Part shown: positions 1 through 7,577 of the stretch, piece after piece
Numbering within the stretch: position 1 is the first letter of the stretch
Layout of the letters: each line of letters starts with the position of its first letter
Assembly: GCF_000418325.1 (NCBI RefSeq)
Contig: NC_021658.1
Coordinates: 8,756,001 to 8,820,000, forward strand
Length of the DNA: 64,000 nucleotides
DNA from: Sorangium cellulosum So0157-2
Lineage (GTDB): Bacteria; Myxococcota_A; Polyangia; Polyangiales; Polyangiaceae
Reading direction: 5' to 3'
The notes under the pieces: generated by a model
Told to the model about the DNA's origin: nothing
The model's database searches: none
What the model saw: the letters and a program-made list of their open reading frames with translations, nothing else
Program-made: the position numbers and the translations under genes

Positions 1-1437
1 GTGCACCGGAGCCGCCCGATCGGCGAACAGACGAGCTCGAGCTCGTCCTGGGTGAGCATGCCGAGCGCGACCTCGTCGCGCAGATGATCCCGGATCACCC
101 AGCCCTTGCGGATGACGAGCGCCACGATGATCCCGAAGAACGACGCGACGAAGCACAGCCAGAGCAGCAGCCAGGGCATGAAGAGATCCCCCATCGCGCG
201 GCCCAGCGCGGTCGGGAGGAAGTTCCACACCGCGTGCAGCGCGACGCCGAGCAGGTAGCCGCCGATCGGGGCCGCGACGCGCACCCAGGTCTTCGACGAC
301 TCCCGGGCGAGGCCGAAGCCGATCCCGGTCATCGACGTGAACAGCGGGTGGAGCCACGGCGTGAACACGCCGCGCAGGACGAAGGTGCCGGCGAGCACGT
401 CGCTGCCCTGCATCGAGGCGCGCGCGTAGTACAGCACGTTCTCCACCGCGGCGAAGCCGAGCGCGCAGAACGTGGCGTAGATGATGCCGTCGACGATGCC
501 GTCGAACTCGCGGCGCAAGAAGTAGAAGAAGCCGAACACGCCGAGCCCCTTGAAGAGCTCCTCCGCGAACGGGGCGCTGACCGACGCGCTGACGAGCTCG
601 CCCATCGGCTCGCCGAAGCTGCTGGAGACGCCGACGTGCACGCCGGTGTTGATCAGGATCGAGAAGCCGGTCGCCGCGAGCGCGCCCCACAGGAACGCCA
701 TCAGCAAGCACCACCACGGCTCCGGATCGTACCGATCGATGACCATCGGGACGAAGAGGTAGAGGACGAGCGGCGGGAACGCGAAGAGCGCGCCGACGAC
801 CATGGCGCCGAGCATGCTCCCCCCGGACTCGATCACGCCGAAGAGCGTGAAGATCACGTTGAGGACCGCGCCCGCGACGATGCCGTTGGCCCACAGCCAC
901 AGCCCGGCGATGCGCCGCCGCCGGTCCGGGTCGGGCCTTCGCGCCGCCCGCATGATTGCAGGGTAGCCAGCGTGGGGATGCGCGGGCGCAGGCTGCGCGG
1001 GGCCGTGCGGCGAGGGGGCGCCGTGCTGCGGGCCAGGGCCGTGCGCGGGCATCGGCGCACGGGCCGGGGGCCAGTAGCCCTGCGGGGCCTGACCGTAGCC
1101 CTGCGGCGCCTGACCGTAGCCCTGCGGCGCCTGTCCGTAGCCCTGCGGGGCCTGTGTAGCCCTGCGGCGCCTGACCGTAGCCCTGCGGCGCCTGTCCGTA
1201 GCCCTGCGGCGCCTGACCGTAGCCCTGCGGCGCCTGTCCGTAGCCCTGCGGCGCCTGCCCATGCCCCTGCGGCCAGTGCGGCGGCTGTCCCGGGGACTGC
1301 GGCCCCGCGCCGTGCGCCGGATACCCCGGGCGAGCCTGCCCGCCGCCGGGCTGGGCGTGCTCGTTCGGGCGCTCCGCCGGACGGGGTTGCTGCGGCAGGC
1401 CGCGGAGATCGGGACGGTGTCCGTGGGCGTTGTCCAT
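1..1437 (-). CDS. PrsW-family intramembrane protease, cut by window edge, frameshifted in its N-terminal repeat
   Basis: Membrane-embedded metalloprotease family that cleaves anti-sigma factors or other membrane proteins. After a Pro/Gln/Gly-rich leader, the frame through 1-1154 shows several hydrophobic segments and the PrsW signatures: EELFKG (two Glu plus Lys), then AAVENVLYY, then His residues in WLHPLF and LHAVWNF. The ATG at 1437 opens a cytosolic, hydrophilic leader built of seven-residue GYGQAPQ repeats. One 19-nt repeat unit (others are 21 nt) puts the leader out of frame with the protease domain at about 1155. As read, translation from 1437 would give a nonsense C-terminus. An internal ATG at 953 could start a leader-less protease, but I see no ribosome site there. 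The 3' end lies outside the window. The family call is firm; whether the break is real or a sequencing error is open. Confidence 0.8.
   Translation of the reverse strand, partial: MDNAHGHRPDLRGLPQQPRPAERPNEHAQPGGGQARPGYPAHGAGPQSPGQPPHWPQGHGQAPQGYGQAPQGYGQAPQGYGQAPQGYGQAPQGYTGPAGLRTGAAGLRSGAAGLRSGPAGLLAPGPCADARARPWPAARRPLAARPRAACARASPRWLPCNHAGGAKARPGPAAAHRRAVAVGQRHRRGRGPQRDLHALRRDRVRGEHARRHGRRRALRVPAARPLPLRPDGHRSVRSGAVVVLADGVPVGRARGDRLLDPDQHRRARRRLQQLRRADGRARQRVGQRPVRGGALQGARRVRLLLLLAPRVRRHRRRHHLRHVLRARLRRGGERAVLRARLDAGQRRARRHLRPARRVHAVAPPAVHVDDRDRLRPRPGVVEDLGARRGPDRRLPARRRAARGVELPPDRAGPRDGGSLHALAAALAVLRRVVLRDHRGARHPQGLGDPGSSARRGRARHAHPGRARARLFADRAAPVH
1078..1264 (-). repeat. 21-bp tandem repeat encoding GYGQAPQ, one unit 2 nt short
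   Basis: Nine consecutive units of ccctgcggcgcctgaccgtag (minor variants). Eight are 21 nt. The fourth (1141-1159) is 19 nt because cc is missing in ctgt-gtag. Removing that whole unit, or restoring 2 nt, brings the PrsW reading frame back into register. Full-unit slippage keeps frame, so only this unit matters. Confidence 0.9.
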
Positions 1438-1748
1438 GGCTCGAGCGCTCTCGCGAAATCCTCGTGACAGCGGGTGACCGCTCAGCCGAGACGGACCCCC
1501 ACCGCACGCATGGAGCCGCCAGGAGCGGCGACGATCCGCGGCGGGCAACGGCAGTCTCGGAGCTGTCGTTCACACCCGCCGGATCGAAGCATCACACGAT
1601 ATTTCTACCACGCCGGGACGCGCCGGGCATACCTCCCTGCGGCATCCGGCGCGGCGCGCTCGGCGAGGAGCGCGGGCGCCGTGACGCTCCGCTTCCTCGA
1701 GCTGTCGGCGGAAGTGACGCGCGGCGGCCGCCGCGCGCCGGGGTGGCG
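1438..1748. other. Intergenic, about 310 bp, no gene seen
   Basis: Lies between the start of the PrsW-like gene and the end of lolA, both on the minus strand. It holds a lower-GC patch near 1585-1610 that could carry the PrsW promoter, and a GC hairpin just after the lolA stop. I see no credible coding frame. Confidence 0.5.
1719..1736 (-). terminator. GC palindrome after lolA
   Basis: GCGCGGCGGCCGCCGCGC is an 18-bp perfect palindrome starting 12 nt after the lolA stop codon. It has no U-tract, so it is only a possible 3'-end hairpin. Confidence 0.3.
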
Positions 1749-2438
1749 TCAGGGGCGGACGACGCGCGTGCCAGGAGGGGGCGAGAAATTGAACTCGTTC
1801 TTGGCGACAGGCTGGTTGACGACCGGCGACGCGAAGTCGAACCGGTTCCGGTTGCCCTGCGCGTCGAGGATCAGCACGCGGCGCACCTGGTTGGTCTGCC
1901 CGTCCACGTAGAGGAGCATCTTCTGATAGGCGGGGGTCGCCTCCTTCGGCGTCCCCTCGAGGACATAGCCGCCCTCGAACTTCATCTGCGCCGGGTCGAG
2001 CAGGCGGAGCGAGAAATCCTTCGTGAGCTGGCCCTTGCCCATCAGGAACGCGAGCGCCGCCGGGTACTGGGAGCCCTTCACCGGCGTCTCGAACATCTGC
2101 TCGTTGTCCTTCTCGTAGACCTTGATCGTCTCGCCGTCGGAGACGACGCGGTTGCCGTTCGGCGCGTCGTAGACCCAGCTCATCTTGCCGGGCTTCTCGA
2201 AGATCACCTTGCCGGTGGAGACCTTCTTCACGTCCTGGACCTTGATCGTGTAGGTCTGCGTGAAGCTCGCCTTGAAGGTCTTTGTGGAGTCGTAGAACTG
2301 CTGGACGCGCCTGCCGAGCTCTTCGGCGGTGGGGCCCGCGGCCTGGGACTCGCCGGGCGTCGCGAGCACGGCCGTGACAGGCGCCGCCAGCCCGATGAGG
2401 CACGCGGCGACCAGGCGGTAAAGTGAGGTTCGCGTCAT
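1749..2438 (-). CDS. lolA: LolA-type outer-membrane lipoprotein carrier protein
   Basis: Periplasmic chaperone that carries lipoproteins from the LolCDE transporter towards the outer membrane. The 229-residue product begins MTRTSLYRLVAACLIGLAAP, a Sec signal ending near the Ala-rich SQAA. The mature part has the LolA order: helix with FYDSTKTFKASFTQTYT, then KVIFEKPGKMSWVYDAPNG (the typical FxKPGxMRWxY region), then VSDGETIKVYEKD, and a late NRNRFDFASP strand region. The start at 2438 is preceded by AAAGGAGA about 12 nt upstream; longer upstream reading adds only Arg-rich, non-conserved residues. Size and motifs fit the family well. Myxobacteria often carry several LolA paralogues, so which one this is cannot be said. 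Confidence 0.88.
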   Translation of the reverse strand: MTRTSLYRLVAACLIGLAAPVTAVLATPGESQAAGPTAEELGRRVQQFYDSTKTFKASFTQTYTIKVQDVKKVSTGKVIFEKPGKMSWVYDAPNGNRVVSDGETIKVYEKDNEQMFETPVKGSQYPAALAFLMGKGQLTKDFSLRLLDPAQMKFEGGYVLEGTPKEATPAYQKMLLYVDGQTNQVRRVLILDAQGNRNRFDFASPVVNQPVAKNEFNFSPPPGTRVVRP

Positions 2439-2501
2439 CCTTCCCGATCTCCTTTGATGTCCAGAGGCGTGTCGCCTCCGCGCTTCGTGAGACAGGGGCA
2501 C

Positions 2502-2515
2502 CGGTGATATCACCG
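2502..2515. promoter_or_regulatory. Perfect palindrome CGGTGATATCACCG upstream of lolA
   Basis: A 14-bp perfect palindrome centred about 70 nt upstream of the lolA start, in the ruvC-lolA gap. Its size and position suit an operator, but no regulator is identifiable. Confidence 0.3.
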
Positions 2516-2612
2516 CCGGTCCCCCCGGCGACCGCCGCCCTCGCTGAAGCCGGGGCGCGCCGCAACTTTTCACTTTGGACGCGGCGCGGGCGCGTCCGAT
2601 GCAGGCTCCATA

Positions 2613-2627
2613 GCACACGGTGTGTGC
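2613..2627. promoter_or_regulatory. Inverted repeat GCACAC-GGT-GTGTGC
   Basis: A 6-bp perfect inverted repeat with a 3-nt spacer in the gap between ruvC and lolA. It could be an operator for lolA or a small hairpin after ruvC. Confidence 0.25.
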
Positions 2628-2697
2628 GCCCGGACCGCCTCGGTCGCGCCCGGCGGGGCCGCGTCGCGCCGAGCCGCCGCGCGCGGCCGGGCGGCGC

Positions 2698-3237
2698 TCA
2701 ACCGAGGCGCGCCCGCCGCGGCCGGGCCCGGGACGGGGCGGGCGCGCCGGACGCCGCCAGCGCGGCCGCGAAGCCCGCGGCGCTGAGGTGGGTCATCGCG
2801 ATGGCGAGCGCGTCGGCCGCGTCCGGCCGCGGGGGCGCGGCGAGCCGCAGGACCGCGGTCATCACCTGCGCCACCTGCGCCTTCTCGGCCGCGCCGCGGC
2901 CGACGATGGTCCGCTTCACCAGCGCCGGCGGGTACTCCGAGATCGGCACGCCGGCGCGCGCCAGCCGGAGCAGCACGACCCCGCGCGCGTGGCCGAGCTT
3001 CGCCGCGCTCTGCGCGTCCTTCGCGAAGAACAGGCTCTCCACCGCCGCCGCGTCGGGCGCGTGCGCGGCGATCACCTTCCCGAGCTCGTCGTCGATCTCC
3101 ACCAGCCGGCCGGCGAACGTCCCGCTCGTGTCGATGTCGATGACGCCGTGCGCGACGTGCTCGACGCGCGTGCCCTGCCGGACGAGCAGGCCCCAGCCGA
3201 GGTGGCGCGACCCGGGATCGATGCCGAGGACCCGCAC
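2698..3237 (-). CDS. ruvC: RuvC Holliday-junction resolvase
   Basis: Endonuclease that cuts Holliday junctions after RuvAB branch migration. The 179 residues show the RNase-H-like fold: MRVLGIDPGSRHLGWG (first catalytic Asp at residue 7), VESLFFAKDAQSA (Glu), YPPALVKRTIVGRGAAEKAQV, and DAADALAIAMTH (last Asp pair). The length is close to the usual 160-185. The C-terminal 20 residues are Arg/Ala-rich and not conserved. The ATG lies only 3 nt after the stop codon of the FAD-oxidase gene, so the two are probably one transcript. ruvA and ruvB are not in the window. Confidence 0.95.
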   Translation of the reverse strand: MRVLGIDPGSRHLGWGLLVRQGTRVEHVAHGVIDIDTSGTFAGRLVEIDDELGKVIAAHAPDAAAVESLFFAKDAQSAAKLGHARGVVLLRLARAGVPISEYPPALVKRTIVGRGAAEKAQVAQVMTAVLRLAAPPRPDAADALAIAMTHLSAAGFAAALAASGAPAPSRARPRRARLG

Positions 3238-3240
3238 GGC

Positions 3241-4749
3241 TCAGCACGCCCCGTGCGACGGCGCCGCGACGTGGGTCGGGAAGCCCGGCGCGCGCTCGGC
3301 CGCGCCGTCGCGCTCGCCCCGCTCGGCGGCGGTGAGCGCGCGCCGCGGGAAGATCTTGTGCGGGTTGAGCAGGCCCTTCGGGTCGAACACCGCCTTGATC
3401 CTGCGCTCGATGGCGATGAGCTCCGGCGACTGCTCGAGCGCGAGGAACTCGGCCTTCGACGTCCCGATGCCGTGCTCGCCGCTCAGCGTGCCGCGCATGC
3501 CGATCACCGCGCGGAAGAGGCGCGACAGCGCCGTCTCCACCTGGGGGACGAGCTCCGGATCGTCCCAGAGCAGGTTGACGTGGAGGTTGCCGTCGCCGGC
3601 GTGGCCGTACGTCAGCATGCGGACGCCGGTCGCCGCCGAGATCTCCGCGACCTCGTCGAGCAGCGCCGGGATCTTGTCGCGCGGGACCACGACGTCCTCC
3701 GAGATCTTGTGGCGCGCCATGGCGCGCGTCGTGGGCGAGAGCTGGCGGCGCGCCTCCCAGAGCCGGTCGCGCTGCGCCTTGTCCTGCGCGACGAGCACGT
3801 CGAGCGCCCCCGCGTCCATGCAGACCTGCCCCACCCGCTCGGTCTGGACCTCGCAGTCCGCGGGCTCGCCGTCGACCTCGATGATCAGCATCGCGCCCGC
3901 GCGCTCGTCGACCCCGACGCCGCGCGCACGGACCGCGTCGAGCGTCGGGCGGTCGAGCAGCTCGAGGCAGCGCGGCACGACGCCGGCGGCGACGAGGGCG
4001 CTCACGGCGCGCCCGCTCGCGCGCACGTCCGGGAACAGGCAGAGCAGCGTCATGACCGACGGGGGCTTCGCGATGAGCCGGAGCGTCGCCTCCGTCGTGA
4101 TCGCCAGCGTGCCCTCGCTGCCGACGAGCAGCGCCGTGACGTCGTAGCCCGTCACGCCCTTCACCGTGCGCCGGCCGGTGCGGAGGCGCGTGCCGTCGAC
4201 GAGGATCGCCTCGAGCCCGAGCACGTACTCGCGCGTGACGCCGTACTTGAAGGCGCGCGGGCCGCCGGCGTTCTCGGCGATGTTGCCGCCGAGGGCGCAC
4301 ATCTTGAGCGAGTTCGGATCGGGCGGGTAGAAGAGCCCCTCGGCCTCGACGGCCGCGTGCAGGTCGGCGAGGATGACGCCCGGCTCGACGACCGCGACCT
4401 GCTCCTCCCGGCTGATCTCCTTGATGGAGCTCATGCCGATCGTGGCGATGACGATGCCGCCCGCCACGGGCACCGCGCCGCCCGACTTGCCGCTGCCGGC
4501 GGCGCGCGGCACGACCGGCACCTCGGCCTCGCTCGCCGCCCGCACCGCCTTCTCGATGTCGGCCGGCGAGGAGGCGAGCACGACCGCGTCCGGGCTCACC
4601 GGCGGCTGATCCGACTCGTCCCCCGCGTAGGCGGCGCATCCCTCGGCCGACGTGATGACCTTGGAGGGGCCGAGCGCGCGCTCGAGGAGCCGGCGCGCCT
4701 TGTCGATGGCCGCCGCCGACGGGCGGGGGAACGTGGGGTGAAGTCGCAT
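3241..4749 (-). CDS. FAD-linked oxidase, GlcD/D-lactate-dehydrogenase type
   Basis: Flavoenzyme oxidising a 2-hydroxy acid such as glycolate or D-lactate. The 502 residues follow the family order. The FAD-binding PCMH domain has PRAAGSGKSGGAVPVAGG (residues about 85-105), a LGGNIAENAGGPRAFKYGV flavin loop and a VGSEGTLAITTEATLRL segment. The C-terminal FAD-oxidase domain has YGHAGDGNLHVN and SGEHGIGTSKAEFLALE, then DPKGLLNPHKIFP at the end. It starts at an ATG at 4749. ruvC follows after 3 nt. GlcE/GlcF subunits are not adjacent, so it may work as a single-chain dehydrogenase. The exact substrate is not determinable from sequence alone. Confidence 0.9.
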   Translation of the reverse strand: MRLHPTFPRPSAAAIDKARRLLERALGPSKVITSAEGCAAYAGDESDQPPVSPDAVVLASSPADIEKAVRAASEAEVPVVPRAAGSGKSGGAVPVAGGIVIATIGMSSIKEISREEQVAVVEPGVILADLHAAVEAEGLFYPPDPNSLKMCALGGNIAENAGGPRAFKYGVTREYVLGLEAILVDGTRLRTGRRTVKGVTGYDVTALLVGSEGTLAITTEATLRLIAKPPSVMTLLCLFPDVRASGRAVSALVAAGVVPRCLELLDRPTLDAVRARGVGVDERAGAMLIIEVDGEPADCEVQTERVGQVCMDAGALDVLVAQDKAQRDRLWEARRQLSPTTRAMARHKISEDVVVPRDKIPALLDEVAEISAATGVRMLTYGHAGDGNLHVNLLWDDPELVPQVETALSRLFRAVIGMRGTLSGEHGIGTSKAEFLALEQSPELIAIERRIKAVFDPKGLLNPHKIFPRRALTAAERGERDGAAERAPGFPTHVAAPSHGAC

Positions 4750-4931
4750 CTCGCCTATTTACCGCGGATCGCGCGGCGATGCTGCGGGATCCGCGCGGGC
4801 GGCCCCGGGGCTCGGCCGGCCGCGAAAATGGGGGACAGACGCGCCTCTGCGCAGCGCCGAGCGCTCAGCGGCGCGTCGCCGCGCGCTCTGGGCCGGCGCG
4901 CGCGGCGCGGTCAGGGCGGCGCGCGCCGCGG

Positions 4932-7085
4932 TCAGAGCAGGTCGAGGAAGGCGAGCAGCGCCTCGATCGACCCGGCGTCCAGCGCGGTGAGGCCCTCGCC
5001 CGCGGGGGCGCCGTCGTGGAAGAAGGCGTCCGCCGCGGCGCCGACCGGCGCGTCGTCGCGGCCGACCCCGTCGTGGAAGCGCGCCCGCTCGAGCACCTGC
5101 CGCAGGCTCTTCGCGGAGCCGTTCGTGAAGTACGGCCGCTTCTTGTAGAGCCGCCGCAGCGACGGCACCCGCGCGCCGTCCTCGTGCACGTACGGCACGA
5201 CGCCGGTCTTCTCGTACCCGGCGCGGCCCCACACGATCGCCCCCTCGGGCGCGAGCACGAGCTCCTCCCAGCGCTCGAACGGCACCGCGGAGCCGGAATC
5301 GTCGCTGCGGAGCACGGGCGCGTGGCAGCGCGCGCAGCGGTCCCGGAACACCCGGGCGCCGTCGCGCTCGAGCGGGGTGAAGCTCGAGCGGCCGAGGGCC
5401 GCGGGGTTCGCGCGGTGCGAGAACGCCATGAGGAAGCTCATGAGCGCGCGGCGGAGCGCCTCGGGGGGCAACCCGGCGCGCGCCGCGTCGGACAGCCCGA
5501 GCTCGGCGAGCCACGGGGCGTCGGCGGCGGAGAGGGAGAACCACGGGTCGTGGCCGCTCAGCGCGCCGGCGACGCGGAACTCGTTGTCCGCCATCGTGGT
5601 GAGGTCCGGATCGAGGGCCCGGGAGAAGTGGGGGCGGTTGTTGAACAGGCCGAGCAGCGGCTTGGTCGTGGCGCGCACGTCGCCGCGGCCCGTGTGGTGC
5701 GTGCGGCCGTCGACGTAGCCCTCGAAGTGGCACGTCTCGCAGGTGAACCGGCTGAGCGGGCCGTCGGTCCTGTTCCACGGCGCCATCAGCGACGTGAAGA
5801 AGAGCGCCTCCCCGAGGCGGAGCTCCTCGGCGCGGGCGTCCTCGCCGCCGTCCTGGACCGGCCGCCTCGCGACCGCGGCGCCCTCGCCGCCCGCGTCGAG
5901 CAGCCACGCGTCGAGCAGGGGGTTCGCGTAGGCGAAGGCGCCGCCGCCGAGCGCGGCCATGGCGGCGACGCCGGGGGCGAGCGGGCGCGTGGAGACCTCC
6001 GGCGCGGCCGAGAGGCCGGCGTCCATGGCGCGGAAGAGGAGCTCGGCCCGGCGATCGCCGCCGTAGCCGGTCGCGACCACGCGCACGCCGGACGGGAGCG
6101 CCGAGAGCGCGATCGCCTTCGGGGTGAGGACGCCGTGCTCCGAGACGTTCACGGCCGACAGCAGCGCCGCCTCGGGCCGGGCGCCGGCGACGACGCGGTA
6201 GAGGAAGACGAACGAGTCGATGTAGCCGAACGAGCCGCCGGTCCGGTCGAGCGGGCGATCCTCGACCCCGCCCGCGGCGAGCAGGAGCCCGCCTCCGGCG
6301 TCGTCCGTCTCGAGCGCGTCGAAGCTCCAGATCGGGCCGTCGTGGCGGATGCGCGCCGCGCCGCCCGGGAGCGGTCGGCCGTCCGCGCCGACCGGGAGCA
6401 CGACGAGCGTGTGGTCGAGGAGGCAGTCGACGATGAGGTGGCGCGCGAGCCGGACGACGCGGAACGGGCCGGCGCCGATCGGCTCGTCCCAGCGCTCGAC
6501 CTCGACGCGCCCGTCCGCGCGGACGGGGCCGGGGCGCAGCGTGAGGAGCGCGCCCGCGCGCTCGTCGAGCGCGTAGAGGACCCCCTCGGGGCCGGCGGCG
6601 ACGTCGCGGACGCCGCGGACGCCCGCGAGCTCGATGCGCCCCGCGGGCTCGAGCGAGGCGCCGCGCACGACGTAGCGGAAGAGCGCGGGCGACGCCTCGC
6701 CGCTCGCGAAGACCTCGCCGGAGGGCATGACCGCGACCCCCGTCGGCGAGGCCGGCGCGGGGGCGCGGGAGAGCTCGCGCAGCGACGCGTCGAGCAAGAC
6801 GAGCGCGTCGCGGCCGCGGAGCGGCGAGAGCAGCGCGGGCGCGCCCGGCGCGGCGGGGCGGCCCAGCGGATCCACGGGGCGGAGCGCGATCGGATCGGGC
6901 CCGAGCAGCCGGTCGGAGCTGGGCAGGCGGGAGAAGTCGGTCGCCGCGCGACGGGCCGCCTCGAAGCGCCGCAGCGGCTCGAGCGGATCGGGGCCGCCGC
7001 CGGGGGCCGGCGGCGCGGGGCGGCCGTCGCAGGCCGCGGCGGCGAGGCCGAGCGAGAGCGCGAGCGCGAGGGGGCGCGCGGCCAT
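4932..7085 (-). CDS. Di-haem c-type cytochrome (peroxidase/MauG-like) lipoprotein with N-terminal propeller-like region
   Basis: Exported lipoprotein of 717 residues: MAARPLALALSLGLAAAACD has a clear lipobox Cys. Residues roughly 60-400 look like repeated beta-strand units (PTGVAVMPSGEVFASGE, VRDVAAGPEGVLYALDERAG) typical of a propeller. The C-terminal 300 residues hold two haem c sites, CETCH near residue 449 and CARCH near residue 584, plus a distal region, which is the arrangement of bacterial di-haem cytochrome c peroxidases and MauG. The likely role is periplasmic peroxide reduction or electron transfer. The fusion of a sensor-like propeller with a di-haem domain is known in soil bacteria but not well characterised. 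The small lipoprotein gene is 41 nt upstream in the same direction, suggesting one transcript. Confidence 0.75.
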   Translation of the reverse strand: MAARPLALALSLGLAAAACDGRPAPPAPGGGPDPLEPLRRFEAARRAATDFSRLPSSDRLLGPDPIALRPVDPLGRPAAPGAPALLSPLRGRDALVLLDASLRELSRAPAPASPTGVAVMPSGEVFASGEASPALFRYVVRGASLEPAGRIELAGVRGVRDVAAGPEGVLYALDERAGALLTLRPGPVRADGRVEVERWDEPIGAGPFRVVRLARHLIVDCLLDHTLVVLPVGADGRPLPGGAARIRHDGPIWSFDALETDDAGGGLLLAAGGVEDRPLDRTGGSFGYIDSFVFLYRVVAGARPEAALLSAVNVSEHGVLTPKAIALSALPSGVRVVATGYGGDRRAELLFRAMDAGLSAAPEVSTRPLAPGVAAMAALGGGAFAYANPLLDAWLLDAGGEGAAVARRPVQDGGEDARAEELRLGEALFFTSLMAPWNRTDGPLSRFTCETCHFEGYVDGRTHHTGRGDVRATTKPLLGLFNNRPHFSRALDPDLTTMADNEFRVAGALSGHDPWFSLSAADAPWLAELGLSDAARAGLPPEALRRALMSFLMAFSHRANPAALGRSSFTPLERDGARVFRDRCARCHAPVLRSDDSGSAVPFERWEELVLAPEGAIVWGRAGYEKTGVVPYVHEDGARVPSLRRLYKKRPYFTNGSAKSLRQVLERARFHDGVGRDDAPVGAAADAFFHDGAPAGEGLTALDAGSIEALLAFLDLL

Positions 7086-7126
7086 GGGTCGGCGCCACGG
7101 GGCAGCGGGCCGAGCCCCCGCGCCGA

Positions 7127-7327
7127 TCACCAGCCGCCGGTGCTCGCCGGCTTGGCGCTCTCGACCGGCGCCGCCTTCGCGGGCTCGGCCGCCTTGGGCG
7201 CGGGCTTCGCCGCCTCGGTCGTTGTCGCGCCCTTCGGCGGCTCGGGCGTCACCTGCTGGGGCTTGTCCTCGCAGCCGACGAGACACACGGCGCCGAGCGC
7301 CACAAGCACGGTCAAGACATTCTTCAT
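7127..7327 (-). CDS. Small lipoprotein, 66 residues, Ala/Pro/Lys-rich
   Basis: MKNVLTVLVALGAVCLVGCE is a signal peptide with lipobox LVGC. The remaining 47 residues are Pro/Ala/Lys/Thr-rich with no recognisable domain (KPAPKAAEPAKAAPVESAKP). AGGAGG lies 7 nt before the ATG at 7327, which fixes the start. It sits directly upstream of the di-haem lipoprotein gene and is probably co-transcribed. It may be a periplasmic spacer or partner; the function is unknown. Confidence 0.75.
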   Translation of the reverse strand: MKNVLTVLVALGAVCLVGCEDKPQQVTPEPPKGATTTEAAKPAPKAAEPAKAAPVESAKPASTGGW

Positions 7328-7577
7328 GGGGAGCCTCCTGAATGAGCGGCGCAAGCGAAGCACATCCGCTGGGCGCTCGGTAGGGGGCGCTCCGCCGGCA
7401 GCGATCGGACGCGGCACGACGGCTGCAACGATGGCGGATTGCCGTGAGGGTGGCGCGGCGGGCGCGCATGGGCGCGCGCGCGGAGGCGGGGACGCGCGCC
7501 CGGAGGCCGGCGCGCGCTAACGGCAGGGCACGACGCGAGGCGCCGGTGATCCGGCGCCCGCGCCGTGATCGGATCGC

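Noticed and set aside
84..2426. A 780-codon plus-strand frame over the PrsW-like and lolA genes
   Set aside because: Arg/His/Asp-rich shadow with no motifs, while the minus strand encodes recognisable proteins.
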